From Acanthochlamys bracteata (Eukaryota; Streptophyta; Magnoliopsida; Pandanales; Velloziaceae), in NCBI GenBank assembly GCA_019914995.1, contig CM034144.1:3689489-3753488 (forward strand): a DNA stretch of 64,000 nt. The letters are read 5' to 3'. How positions within the stretch are numbered: position 1 is the first letter of the stretch; each line of letters begins with the position of its first letter. Of this stretch, positions 53,787-64,000 are shown piece by piece. Position numbers and translations under genes: made by a program. The notes beneath the pieces are model-generated. The model saw nothing but the letters and a program-made list of their open reading frames with translations, had not been told where the DNA came from and ran no database searches.

Positions 53787-56700
53787 GGTTATCAGTAATT
53801 TTCTTAAGCATTTAGTTTTACTTTCTTGGACTTGCAATTAGTACATCTGAAAACGTCATAGAGAGAAATTTTGTTTTGTAAGACCTTTGCGACACTTGAT
53901 TACTAAGGATTTATATTGCTAAATAGTTGAGCTATGCTGGTTTTCTTTGGATCTTAACCTGTTAATGATTATGGTATGAGCTTGTAATGACTGGTGCTCG
54001 AGTATTGTTTATAAGTTTGAGCTTTGATTTGCCTTATCCTTTGATCCAACAATGCATAATTCATTCATCCGGGCATTACACCGATTTTCAGTTTTTTTCG
54101 TAATTTTTTGTGATTCTATCTAAACCTTCATTATTGTAAGATTGCTTTTTGTACCGAGAGATATCACTATACGAAACCCAGTCTTCTACTACATGTAACC
54201 TTGTGTAAAGGTTGTAGCGAGGACCTGCGAGTTCTTGGTTGTTAGTCTACGCGACGATGATGGTCTTGCACAAGGCCTTGGCTAAGGTTGTGCTTCTGTA
54301 GCCGAAGAGACTTGGTGAAGTATTTGAGTTGTGGAGAGTTGTCCTTGCAAGAAAACTTGGATTAAGGCGGAAGAATTTGACGGAACATTGAGTTTCTAAG
54401 TTGTAATCATTGGTAAATGATATTGTAATCACTCAAAAGGCTTCCAAGTGTCGTGGAGGTAGGCAACAAGGTTGTTGAACCTCCTGAAAATCCGTATAAG
54501 CCATCCGTTTTAAGTGATCTACCATTATGTTTGTAATTTGCTTACTAACGAATTTCGATATAAGAGACAGTAGCAATCCAGTCCACAGAAACTAAACTAG
54601 GTAGCAATAGGGAGCATTTAATAAATTTTATTAAAAATTTGATTTAAGTTGTACGAGGTTACTACTTGATACTTGAAAATAGATGAATTAAATTGCGAAT
54701 CACGTATCCTACTTTTAAATTTCAATTTTATAGCATTGTTTCCTATTTGAACATCCATAGCAGTAAAATTAATTTGCATTATCTATAAATTGTGAGATAC
54801 GTATAATAAAACATATTTGCTTTCATTCAAATATGTAATGATCGTAAGACAAACACATGTCACACATTAGTAAAACAAAATTATAATAAAAATCTTTAAT
54901 GAATGAATTATCATACAAAACACAACCATCCTTAAGAACAAAGTTGACCATCCTTCAGGCATGCAGCGACATGAATTTAATGTGATTGGCGTGGAAACGC
55001 TGTTTTAGGCAAGCAAATGATTTTTTAATGATATGCACATTGTTCTGAAAATTTAAGATAGGTATACTGTTAACATAGTTATACTATTTACACATGAAAT
55101 ATAGGTATACTCAATGGTATTTCTGGTTATTTCAAAGCCATGTTGTTATCCTAATTCTGAAATGTCTTCTCTTGTCCCAATATTCATTTAAAGAGGTCTT
55201 TCTCTATTCTTCTATTAGCTATTGTATGATGACTAGTAACTGCACGTGCCATTAGGAATTGTAAATAAACAAGCTCATTCCATTTTGGCAAGGAATGCAA
55301 GACTGTTTGGACATGGGCGTATGCATTCATGAATTTTATTTCTAGCTATATTGTAAAACATTCAATAATTATTTACTAGTTTACACTTAAGAAATTCTAT
55401 CATCCATCTTTTGTATCTGGTTACTTTTCTACTGATTTTGAAGAGTAGCTGTTGTGCAATTACTAGAATGCCAACTAAAATTGATAACTTCATTTATTCT
55501 AGTCCGTACTGCCCCTTATTCCTGTGTTTTGTTCCTATTTCTGCAATTAATGATGTAATCGTTTTACTGGTTTTGAATTGCAGCGTTTTGTCTGTTCTTC
55601 TATTTCATATGAGTTTCCTTAGATTAACTTGATTCAATCATTTGGTTCCAGACTTCATAAAACTTCTAATTCCACGATAAACTGGTGAAAGAGTTAAAGG
55701 TATATGCTTTCATTGGAAAACATTCTTATCTCGTCATGTTGGCAATTCCTTAATGAGCTATGCGTGAATCTAAACCAACATACATATTTTTGCTCGAGCA
55801 ACAAAAAGCATCCATCACTTTCTGCAGGCCTCCTAAAACTTTTCTTCTGACCATCTTATGTACTTTTTCTCAACTCATTCTGTTTAAAAAGTCATATTCT
55901 GGAAAGGTGGTGGTATTTGGCATTATGATAGCAAAATCAAAGGGGCAATCATGAGAGTTGCTACAAATAAAATGGTAAACTAACAATGAATAATATTAAA
56001 GCCTTGAAAGTACTTTGAGAACACCAAAATGCCATTAGGATTGGTTAATAGTCCTTCGGTTTTCATGTCAAGTACAAAATCGCGCTTGGTAATCATCTTG
56101 ACTTAGGTTTTTTCTTTTCTTTTCTTTTTATTCTGTAATGTCATTATTTTACAAAAAATTAAGTCTTTGTTATGAATATTGCATGACATGTCTCCGTAGA
56201 AGTACGACTTCATCCTCTGAGGGCTTACACTTGATCTAGTATTATTTTGACTAAGGGTTTCACCATGCAAACAGTTGCATGAACTTTCTAATAGTTGTGA
56301 GGATCATAGTTACTCAGATAGTAAAAGGTGAAAGACAGGATAGGCTTTGATTGGGTTGACATACAAAGACTAGCTTGATTCTAGAGGTAGGTAAGAGTGA
56401 GATATCTAAGTCTTCCTGAGGTAAGATCAGTGTTGTACCATATTCGAGACAAACAATGGTTCTGCTTGATGAATTTCTAACAACAAATTTGTTTCTAGTT
56501 TGAAATATTTACTTCAGTAGGATTTCAGATGAAATGTGCAGATGTTTTTTTGGATAGCGTATCCATCGTGGCATTTTAATGTTTTAAATTCTTTTTTGTG
56601 CAAGTTATTGATTAACTGGGATCGGAGGAGATTTTCAGAAGATTGATTTATAGATGTGTTCTTTTGTAGCAGCATATTACTTGCATGAACCCTTGACAGA

Positions 56701-57000
56701 GTCAGTTACATCTTGTGTAACTGTCTTCTTCATCCTGCAATAGTAACTTTAGAAAGTGCGAAAGTCAGTGGTGGCTATTGACATTGTTACTGTCTTCTAC
56801 TTGAATGAAAATTTGTTCTAACAATTTCCTTTCCATTATAGTGATTCTCTTGCTGTCTGATATAGAATTATTGAATTAGAGTTTTTCGTTTGATTTACAT
56901 GAACATCGCAATTGCTTATTTATAGTTGTTTAGTTATACTATATTTTATTTGGTAAAACAACATGTGTAGATATAACACGAAATGTTTTGCAGTCGGAAG
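53787..57000. other. Intergenic, no gene recognised
   Basis: At about 54165-54560 a GC-richer stretch (GGTTGTAGCGAGGACCTGCG, later GTCGTGGAGGTAGGCAACA) resembles the U5 side of some copia-type LTRs, but no TG...CA ends were matched. Frames at 55411-55632 and 55760-55954 are T-rich and unsupported. Confidence 0.4.
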
Positions 57001-57930
57001 TGGGCTGGTTAGAGTGCCAACTTTCTTCAATGCAAGCAAGCAAGCACGAAGCAGCTGTTGTCATTCTTAGCTAAGTTACCTACTTTCTAATCCATCCTTG
57101 TCAATGTGGGGCATTTGTTCACATGGTTCAATGTGGCCATCTTAGGGACGGTTTCTCCCATCCTATTTCAAAGGTCATTTGTTCTTAATGATTGGCTTCA
57201 TATTCTTTGCATTAATAAATTTCCTCAATAATCAATACGTCAGAACCAGGCAGCTTTGTTTTATTTTGTCACTAAATTTTTTCCTTGTTATCGAACGAGA
57301 TCAATTTTCTGTTTTAATATACATACAAGAAGAAAGTCTTTGAGCTTGTTGTTTTCACTCCTGTGTTCACTCCATTGGTGGCTTGTTTGCTGAGTCGTCC
57401 ATGTACGGTCTCCTTTTATTTCTATATACATGTGATGCTAGAATTAGGCTGGTTAAAATGTTAACTTTCTTCAATGCAGGCAATCAATCATGAAGCAGTC
57501 ATTGTCCTGCCTAGCTAAGTCACCTACTCATTTTAATCCATTCGTTGTTACTTAACTTGGTCAGTTTGTTCGCATATTGATTATTTGTCCTATCTCTCTT
57601 TTGTGTTCTCTGGTTATCAAAACCAACAAAATGCTAGTTCAAGAGTCAATTATTCGCAATGCAGATAATTCAATCAGTTGTTCCCTTGCTGAGAGTACTA
57701 GTCTCCTTTTCTAAATCCTTTTTATCCTACTTCACTTGTTAAAGTTATACTTGCATACTAACTGTTTCTTACCATATTACTCATCATCTCAGGTTGACAC
57801 ACCTAACAAGGAGCTGATTGGAACTTCAACGTTTCCAAACCCGTTCAATCGATCAAGTGGCCACTTCTTTACTTAGCTAAGTTGCATGTTCTTTGAATTC
57901 TTTTCTTGTTGCTTAACTGTTGGGCTTTTG
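57001..57930 (+). repeat. Array of last-exon-like repeats related to 7.6-9.2 kb
   Basis: Four imperfect copies of one unit lie at about 57010-57103, 57456-57562, 57650-57700 and 57808-57920. The core is CTTCAATGCAGGCAATCAATC, followed by CCTAGCTAAGT and a TTGTTGCTTAACT-like end. The same unit ends both duplicates at 7664-7755 and 8951-9055, and a variant lies near 9138. In the 6.8-9.1 kb copies the first part encodes the conserved KFLQCRQ-stop. Here the upstream frame is closed by stops, so these copies are not coding. Confidence 0.6.
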
Positions 57931-58081
57931 GGAGTGCAGATTGGTTAGTTATCAACACATATAACCCTGCCTATTAATCATCCTTTCTAATTAGAAATCT
58001 GTACCACCTGGTTAGTTATCAACACTTCCTAAAAGACGCCACACCTGATTATTGATTTCTTATGTAACAGTGGCCTATTTA

Positions 58082-58329
58082 GGAGTGCGTTTCATTCCAT
58101 TCCAACAACTCCATTTCATTTCACATTTTAAAATAATTTTCTATAATATTCTAAATAATTTATTTAAAATTTTACAAAGTATAAAAAATTTATACATTAT
58201 AAGATCTATTGCTTATTTTTATTTAATTTATTTTTAGGTAAAAAAAAGTTAGCTTGTGTTTTGAAATATGACAAAAATACTTTTCGTTTTAGAAAAGATT
58301 CGTTTCAAAAACACTCTCAAACGCTCTCG
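58082..58329 (+). mobile_element. MITE, GTTTGG-end family, diverged copy
   Basis: Ends GGAGTGCGTTTCATTCC and (inward from the right) CGAGAGCGTTTGAGAGTG. The interior has the family order (AATTTATTTAAAATTTTA, AAGATCTATTGC, ATTTTTATTTAATTTATTTTTAGG-type, TTGTGTTTTGAAATATGACA, TTTAGAAAAGATTCG). It is non-coding. Confidence 0.65.
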
Positions 58330-59971
58330 AAGTGATGTAATAGCACTTTTACTATTGAAAATGTTTGGAAATGTTAATTTTCCAAGTAGCAATTATTTTT
58401 TTTGTTGCACGAGATTTTGAAAATGTTTGACATATTTAAGTCAATAGTAATTAATATTTTCAGTTTTATAACACCTATTACATGATAGTAACAAATAATG
58501 AATGATTAAATAATTAACAAGTCCGTTAGAAAATATATCTTTCTTTTTTTGTGGGAGAGAGTGCAAGAATCTTCCCATTTTTGCTGCTAAGGAAAGCACA
58601 TTATTGAAATTGGAATAAAAGTTTTAATTGTTAAATTGTTTACATCCAAATTCTTAACGGTCGATAGCTTTAAATTCATGAAACTTTTATATACAGAACA
58701 ATATCAATCCAAGTACATATTGGATAAGTGATAATAGTTGATTGCCAATAGTTATAACAAAACTCACACTTTCTCTAACTTGCACTAGGAATACATTCAA
58801 ATTGGATGCAGATCAACTAATACTTTCTTTGTAGCATTATTGGTTTGATTTGTTTCCTAAGCGAAACTGTTTGAGCTAGAAATATTCACTCAATATTAAT
58901 TTCTAAATATGCTTCTCTACTTATAAATTTGGAATTGAAACAGAAACGATGTTATACTATCTATTTATTCAAATAATTCTTTGCCCTTTATCATTTTAGA
59001 AATATATTAGAAAAATTTTAGTGTAATATCTTGGAAGTTTTGTTGTTTTATACTCTTTTTCTCAATGAGATAGAGTGAACACTTTTTAACTTGGGAACAT
59101 ATTTTAGTGTATTATTATCCACCAAACAATTTACGATGGTAAAAAAGTTACAAAATTCTCGTAAAAATTTGGTAGAAAGGCTTCCTTCCTTATTCACCTT
59201 AAGCCACATGACAACTTTAATTAAGTAATAGCAAAGATAAGTTCTTGAGAAAATTCGCTCAATTAATAGCAAAGATAAATTCTTGAGAAAATTTGCTCAA
59301 TTAATAGCAAAGATAAGTTCTTGAGAAAAAGATTCTTAAAGTTGTTCTTAGAGAAACTTAAGTTGATTTTTCAAATATTAGATTGCAAAATAATTTTTCA
59401 AAAAAATAAAATTCTTAAATGTGGCTAAAGTAGTATGGTTTCCAGATTATTCTAACACGTCTTAACTAAGATTAGGGTTTATGTTTCTACTTCCAAATTG
59501 ATGATACTGTTGAAAACATTTAATTTCCAAATTTCTGCATTACTACCAGATGATGATAAGTTGATAGTGTAGCTTAGAAAAGATTGTTTCGGATTAATTA
59601 TGCTTGTTGGGCTTTCCATTTGGTTGGGTTTTTATGTACTACATTTATTTCTTTATTTAGTTTTTAAGAATTTGTTATTACTTTTGACAAACATAGTCGT
59701 AAAAATTGAAACAGATATCGATCCTAAAAATTATTCAGATTAACAATTTACTTGATCCAGTTGGTCGACATGTATCAACTCCAATAACTCCTGTCACTGA
59801 ATTCTCCAAGCATGCCGTTACTCGTTACGTGGTTTTTCATTACTGATAAATGTTTCACCACGAATTCTCCAAACATCCTGTAGTCCAATCTTTCTCAACA
59901 AATCTTAACTAAAAAGATCAATACTTCCAATTTTTTGTCTTTTTCTACAGCTAATGAATATGAAGATGGAT
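58330..59971. other. Intergenic with a 38-bp tandem repeat
   Basis: No gene recognised. AT-rich. Contains the three-unit repeat at 59226-59331. Confidence 0.5.
59226..59331. repeat. Three tandem units of 38 bp
   Basis: Units start at 59226, 59264 and 59302, each beginning TAATAGCAAAGATAA and containing TTCTTGAGAAAA. Only a few bases differ between units. Confidence 0.9.
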
Positions 59972-60388
59972 TGTGTTGCGGTTATCAATTATGTAAACTG
60001 TACGCTAAGCAAATTATAAGTTACAACTAGAGACATAGAAATAAAATTAAAAAGAACAATTAAACTTGATTCATCGGTGCCTTTCTACAGTAACAAGAAT
60101 CACAATATATAGACACTTACGACATGCTAGAGTGGTAAGAATCCTAAGGATAAACTATTCTAAGATTATAAGAACTCCTAAGAGACTAAGAAAATAAACA
60201 CAAAATTGTGTCAGAACTCTTATTCCTACTAGTGTTACCAATCAACTATCTCTAATGCTTCTACTATTCAGTTGACTAACTACTAATTTTCTGAATTTTA
60301 TTAAGTGCAGTCCCTGCATCCTATGCAACGACAGGATTTGGCCTTTGCACTTCTACCCCTTATTATCTTGTGATGTGGCTCTGTTACA
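59972..60388 (-). repeat. 3' LTR of the Ty3/gypsy element, about 415 bp
   Basis: Read on the minus strand it starts TGTAACAGAGCC immediately after the polypurine tract. It ends around GATAACCGCAACACA. Three possible ...CA ends lie within 59972-59976. A TATATATTG-like box lies near 60103. Confidence 0.7.
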
Positions 60389-60400
60389 TTCCCTTCCCCT
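60389..60400 (-). other. Polypurine tract
   Basis: The minus strand reads AGGGGAAGGGAA directly before the TG of the LTR. This is the expected plus-strand primer site for reverse transcription. Confidence 0.8.
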
Positions 60401-60649
60401 GGAGAAATAACCTCGTCCTCGAGGCTGCTAAGAGAAGTGTTGTTAGGGACTAGAAAAACACTACACTATTGTTTCTCCTCTTGTAGAAGTGCATCAAGCT
60501 CCTATCCTTGATTGTGGCTTAAAGAAACGTCTCCTGAAGTAGCGAGTTCCTAGAAACCTTCTAGTAACTCTGTAGTGGTCTCTTACGGTGTGAAACGGCC
60601 ATCTTTCAGCTGCGACACATGAAAGACTAGATGAATGCGGGCATTAGGA

Positions 60650-61760
60650 GGAAGATCAAGCTTGTAAGCTACTTTGTAAAGGGGCCGTAGAATTTGTGTA
60701 GCAGCTTGTGATTTCTATTTCTTCATTTTTGAGTGTGCTTCTTCCTATAGGACAGCTGGCTGTGTTGTGAGTAGATCATGCTGGTACTGATAGAATCCTG
60801 TTATGCTTATTTCAATAGCTGAGATTAAATCATTAGCATTTTGTAAATAATTATTCATGTTTGTGATCATCAAAAACATATTTTGAGGATTCCCAACAAT
60901 AGGTTTATTTCATCCTATTTTGAGCTTGTTGCAAGTGATAGCTTAGCTCTTGTAGAATAGAGTCCCTTTATCTCAGCTGGGTTCCAAGAAGGTCAGTCCT
61001 AATAGAGCCCCATCACAAGAAACCAACAAGAGTGATATCTTTGTTGCTGAATGAACGCAGGTATTATATGAATACTCTGCCCAATAGAGCCATTGCACTC
61101 AACGCCTTGGGTGCTCGCCTATGAATCAACGCAAGTTTCTAATGCTTTATTAATGATCTCAGTCTGGCCATAGGATTGGGGATGATAAGCTGAAGTCATG
61201 TGCAAGGTGGTGGCTTGTAGTCTATGAAGTTCTTGCCAAAAGGAACTCGAACACTGAGTTTCTATTAGAAACAATTTACTCTGGCCATCCGTGAAGCTTA
61301 ACTATTTCTCTACTGAAAGTTGCAGCAACATTGAGAGCTGTGTATGGATGTCGAGGTGGTATAAAATGGGCATATTTGCTCACTCTGTCCACTACCACCA
61401 TGATCACATTCTTTCCCTCTGACATGGTAACCTATCAATAAAGGTCCATGGATATGTAAGTCCAGATTTTGTCTAGTATAGGGAGTGGTTGCAACAACCC
61501 TGCTGGTTTGAGGGTCGATGCTTTTGCCTTGGCTTATGTAACACATGTTTGTATATACTGTTGAACATCCTTAAACGTACCTGGCCAATAAAACTGATTG
61601 CAAAGACGTTTATAGGTTCAAAAGCGTCCACCATGGCCTCCCACAGCTAAGTTGTGTGCCTCAAAAAGAAGTTGATTATGAAGAGAAGTACTCTCAAGGA
61701 TCCAAATGTGTCTTTGGTACAAAAGATAGCCATTAGACACTGACAACTCCAACCTGAAAC
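60650..61760 (-). pseudogene. Ty3/gypsy integrase remnant
   Basis: The zinc-binding HHCC region is partly kept: VGGHGGRF, then FYWPGTFKDVQQYIQTCVT, with a TAA stop exactly where the second cysteine pair residue is expected. The catalytic core begins with ISMD (first Asp), followed by a stop. The second region reads SNRNSVFES where active copies have an Asp (SDRD), so that carboxylate is lost. The YHPQSYGQTEIINKALE motif with its Glu is preserved. Several shifts separate these pieces. The C-terminal end runs into the chromodomain-like linker. Confidence 0.82.
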
Positions 61761-61772
61761 CATCTCTTGCTG

Positions 61773-62960
61773 CTAAAATCAATGATATAAGGGTTTTCTG
61801 ATTGTTGAGCTAGACGCAAGTCATCCCAAAAAGAAGGCCGTAGAGTGCTGATTGCTACAATAGTGGTTTCAGGCATGCAAGACAAAGCATCGGCCACTAC
61901 ATTGTGTTTGCCTGAATGATACTCAACGCGATCATCGTATTTAAGCAATTTCACGAGCCACTTTTGTCGATCAACAGTGGATATTGTTTGTTCTAAAAGA
62001 TACTTTAAGCTCAAATGATCTGTTTTTATTATAAAATGATTTCTAAGAAGTTATGGGCACCACTTTTGGACTGAAATAACTAAGGCCATAATCTCCTTCT
62101 CATAAGTAGATTTGGCAAGAGATGTTGGTGAGAAAGACTTACTGAAATATGCAATTGGCTTGCTGTTTTGGGAGAGCACAGTACCAATACCCTTTCCTAA
62201 AGCATCAGTTCCACTGTAAATTCTTGTGTGAAATCTAGTGTGGCTAGAACATGTGTGTTTGCCATGTCATTTTTCAGCTGGTTGAAGGTAATAGTTGCTA
62301 AAGAAGTCCACATAAAGGGGCTCTTTTTTAGCAGATTTGTCAGTGGAGCTACTAGTAGAGTATAATTCTTCACAAACTTTCTGTAATAACCAGTAAACCC
62401 CAAAATTTCCCACAATTTAGTTATAGATGTTGGAGTTGGTCAATTCAACATAGCATCCACCTTATTAGGGTGCAGCAATACACTACTGAAACCACATGCC
62501 CGAGGTACTCCAAGCACCTACAACCGAAGCTACATTTCTTGATGTTTGTGTACAACCTATTTTTTTGCAAAACAGAAACTGTAGTGGCTAGATGCCCAAG
62601 ATGATCCCACTAAGTTTTGCTAGGATCTAAAATGTCATCAAAGAATACAAGTATAAACGTAAGTGTGGACGAAGCACTTCGTTCATCAGGAATTGGAAGA
62701 TTGATGGTGCGTTCGTCAAACCAAAGGGCATCACATCATAGTGGCCATCATGTGTTTGAAATACTGTTTTGTGTATCTCATCCTCCTTGACACGAATTTG
62801 ATGGTAGCCTGATTTTAAATCGAGTTTTGAAAAGAAACAAGCACCATGCAACTCATCCAATAATTCATGAATGACTTAAATCGGGTATTTATCCTTCACT
62901 GTGACATCGTAGAGGGCTCGGTAATCAACACAAGATCTCCATGAACCATCTTTCTTTTTA
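61773..62960 (-). pseudogene. Ty3/gypsy reverse transcriptase and RNase H remnant
   Basis: RT motifs are plain: [20 protein letters not shown] (first catalytic Asp), then [20 protein letters not shown]. The F-x-D-D box is present in the DNA as [10 protein letters not shown] near 62640 but one frame away from the preceding motif. The connection domain reads LGFTGYYRKFVKNY and PLTNLLKK (62310-62410). RNase H is represented by FTVELML and, near 61930-62010, SLKYLLEQTI and VEYHSGKHNVVADALS. Stops and shifts between these pieces make it non-functional. Confidence 0.9.
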
Positions 62961-63327
62961 ACAAATAGCACTGGAAAGGAAAACACCTAGCAACATGGAT
63001 GTATAATTTCTTGGGTGCCTTGGGGGAAGACTAAAAATAGAATTAAAGACAGAAGAATGCTTGTCTAATAATGCCCGTAAGTCTGCTGGAAGTTTCTGAT
63101 TGTGCTTGCTGGAATCGTTAGAGTCTAGTTGTACTGTCATTATGCGCAGTGAACAAAGCATTTGTTTGGGCCAATAACTTGTTAACTGGGAAACTCGTCC
63201 TTCACGTATGCCTTCGAAGATGTATTCTTCCCCATGATGGAAAATCTCATGTTCGAACAGTCTCAATTGCAAATAACATCACCTAAACTTCATAGCCATT
63301 GAATTTCAAGTATTAAATCCATACCTA

Positions 63328-63525
63328 CTAAGGGAAATGGGTAAGCATCATAGTCATCTTTGCTCCTTGCATTACTAAGGGCACCTTATGAAAGATCATA
63401 TCAATGGAAAGAGGTCTACCGTCAGCCAACTCAACCTTCAATGGCCATACTGCAGTGGACATCAATCGTAAGTGTTTTGCGAGCTTGTCGGCAATGAAAA
63501 TGTGAGTGCTTCCCGAGTCAATCAA
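63328..63525 (-). pseudogene. Ty3/gypsy aspartic protease remnant
   Basis: Contains IDSGSTHIFIADKLAKHL, the D-S/T-G active-site motif of plant gypsy proteases, within a 65-codon open frame. Downstream, between 62958 and 63272, lies the spacer to RT with a LPPRHPRNYT-like motif. Confidence 0.85.
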
Positions 63526-63599
63526 AATAAAACTTCTTGCTGCTTGATCTTGCCAGCTACATGTAATCTTTGCAAACTAACTAACTCATTAATAGCACT

Positions 63600-64000
63600 A
63601 AGTGAGAGTGTGGCCTCTTCGGCAGTCAACTCCTAGATGAGCACCTCATCATTATCAGTATCATCTTCATATCCTACAAGATAGTACAGCCTAGTTGTGC
63701 ATCGGTGGCTGCGCTCTTATTTCTCGTCACAATAGAAACATAAGCCTCTTGCTCTATGGTTGTTTACTTCAGCTAGAGACAAACTTGATTGCTTTCCATG
63801 GCTTGACTACGACGGTGCCATGGAGGTAGTACTCACAGGAGTTACTTTTGGAGTCCTACTCAGTGTTGTTGTTGTTTGGAAGGTGCGGGAAGGAAGGATC
63901 TTTGCTTTCCTTTGTTTACATGAGTGCTTATGCTCATATAGGCGCGCCAGACAATATGCTGTTTGTAAGTCTTTCGGTTGCAAGGTCATCACATCAATGG
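63600..64000 (-). pseudogene. Ty3/gypsy gag C-terminus with damaged zinc knuckle
   Basis: The minus strand encodes a basic Ser/Thr-rich stretch (63807-63992, with TAYCLARLYE near its start). This is followed by a zinc-knuckle-like ARGLCFYCDEK at about 63735-63765, and then an in-frame TAA before the remaining His and Cys. The frame continues towards the protease with an acidic GYEDDTDNDEV stretch. The upstream part lies outside the window. Confidence 0.75.

Larger units (their letters stand above)
59972..64000 (-). mobile_element. Ty3/gypsy retrotransposon (chromovirus-like), truncated by the window end
   Basis: On the minus strand the order is gag, protease, RT, RNase H, integrase, polypurine tract, 3' LTR, the Ty3/gypsy order. 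The 5' LTR and most of gag lie beyond 64000. Each domain is interrupted by stops or frameshifts, so the copy is inactive. The C-terminal tail before the LTR (60400-60720) has the HLVFHVSQLK-like linker that precedes the chromodomain in plant chromoviruses and the LEDEV-type end, which suggests that lineage. Assignment to a named clade would need a tree. Confidence 0.9.

Noticed and set aside
54165..54560. Copia-type LTR
   Set aside because: Word usage is suggestive, but TG...CA ends, a target duplication and a primer-binding site could not be found.

Overview
The window looks like nuclear DNA of a flowering plant, probably a dicot. It is AT-rich, with GT-AG introns, plant-type transposons and two 100-N scaffold gaps (22845-22944 and 35703-35802). 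I recognise one host gene. It lies on the minus strand between about 40.5 and 33.3 kb and encodes a NusB-domain/RsmB-type rRNA cytosine-5 methyltransferase (NOL1/NOP2/Sun family). Eleven exons can be placed, ending in a clean stop codon. However, the catalytic core falls where a gap is, one short conserved exon cannot be found, the only good ATG is out of frame, and the first intron starts with AT instead of GT.

Almost everything else is mobile DNA at different stages of decay. At 2.4-5.0, 10.9-13.3, 27.9-30.4 and 47.0-49.7 kb (plus strand), and at 20.5-22.8 and 22.9-24.0 kb (minus strand), there are six copies of one family of long (about 2.2-2.6 kb) LTRs. At least three have recognisable 5-bp target duplications and no internal region, so they are solo LTRs. 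Two PIF/Harbinger-like elements with TTA target duplications lie at 17.2-19.4 and 26.8-31.7 kb (the second carries a nested solo LTR), and the left end of a third is at 52.26 kb. A non-autonomous CACTA element (45.7-50.5 kb) carries a MITE and a solo LTR that itself contains a hAT-type MITE, giving three nested levels. Six short MITEs of one family are scattered from 24 to 58 kb. Dead LINE-RTE, Ty1/copia and Ty3/gypsy sequences complete the picture. The Ty3/gypsy element (59.97 kb to the window end, minus strand) still shows protease, RT, RNase H and integrase motifs.

Other gene relics are a short processed-type pseudogene of ribosomal protein S28 (eS28) at 53.65 kb and a tandemly duplicated, exon-bearing sequence of unknown identity at 6.8-9.1 kb. 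Pieces of the latter's last exon recur 48 kb away at 57.0-57.9 kb. Several local minisatellites are also present. No tRNA, rRNA, CRISPR or bacterial-type operon was seen. The most interesting items are the damaged or misassembled methyltransferase gene, the LTR family with a hairpin that shows a compensatory base change between copies, the nested CACTA, and the duplicated unknown gene fragment.
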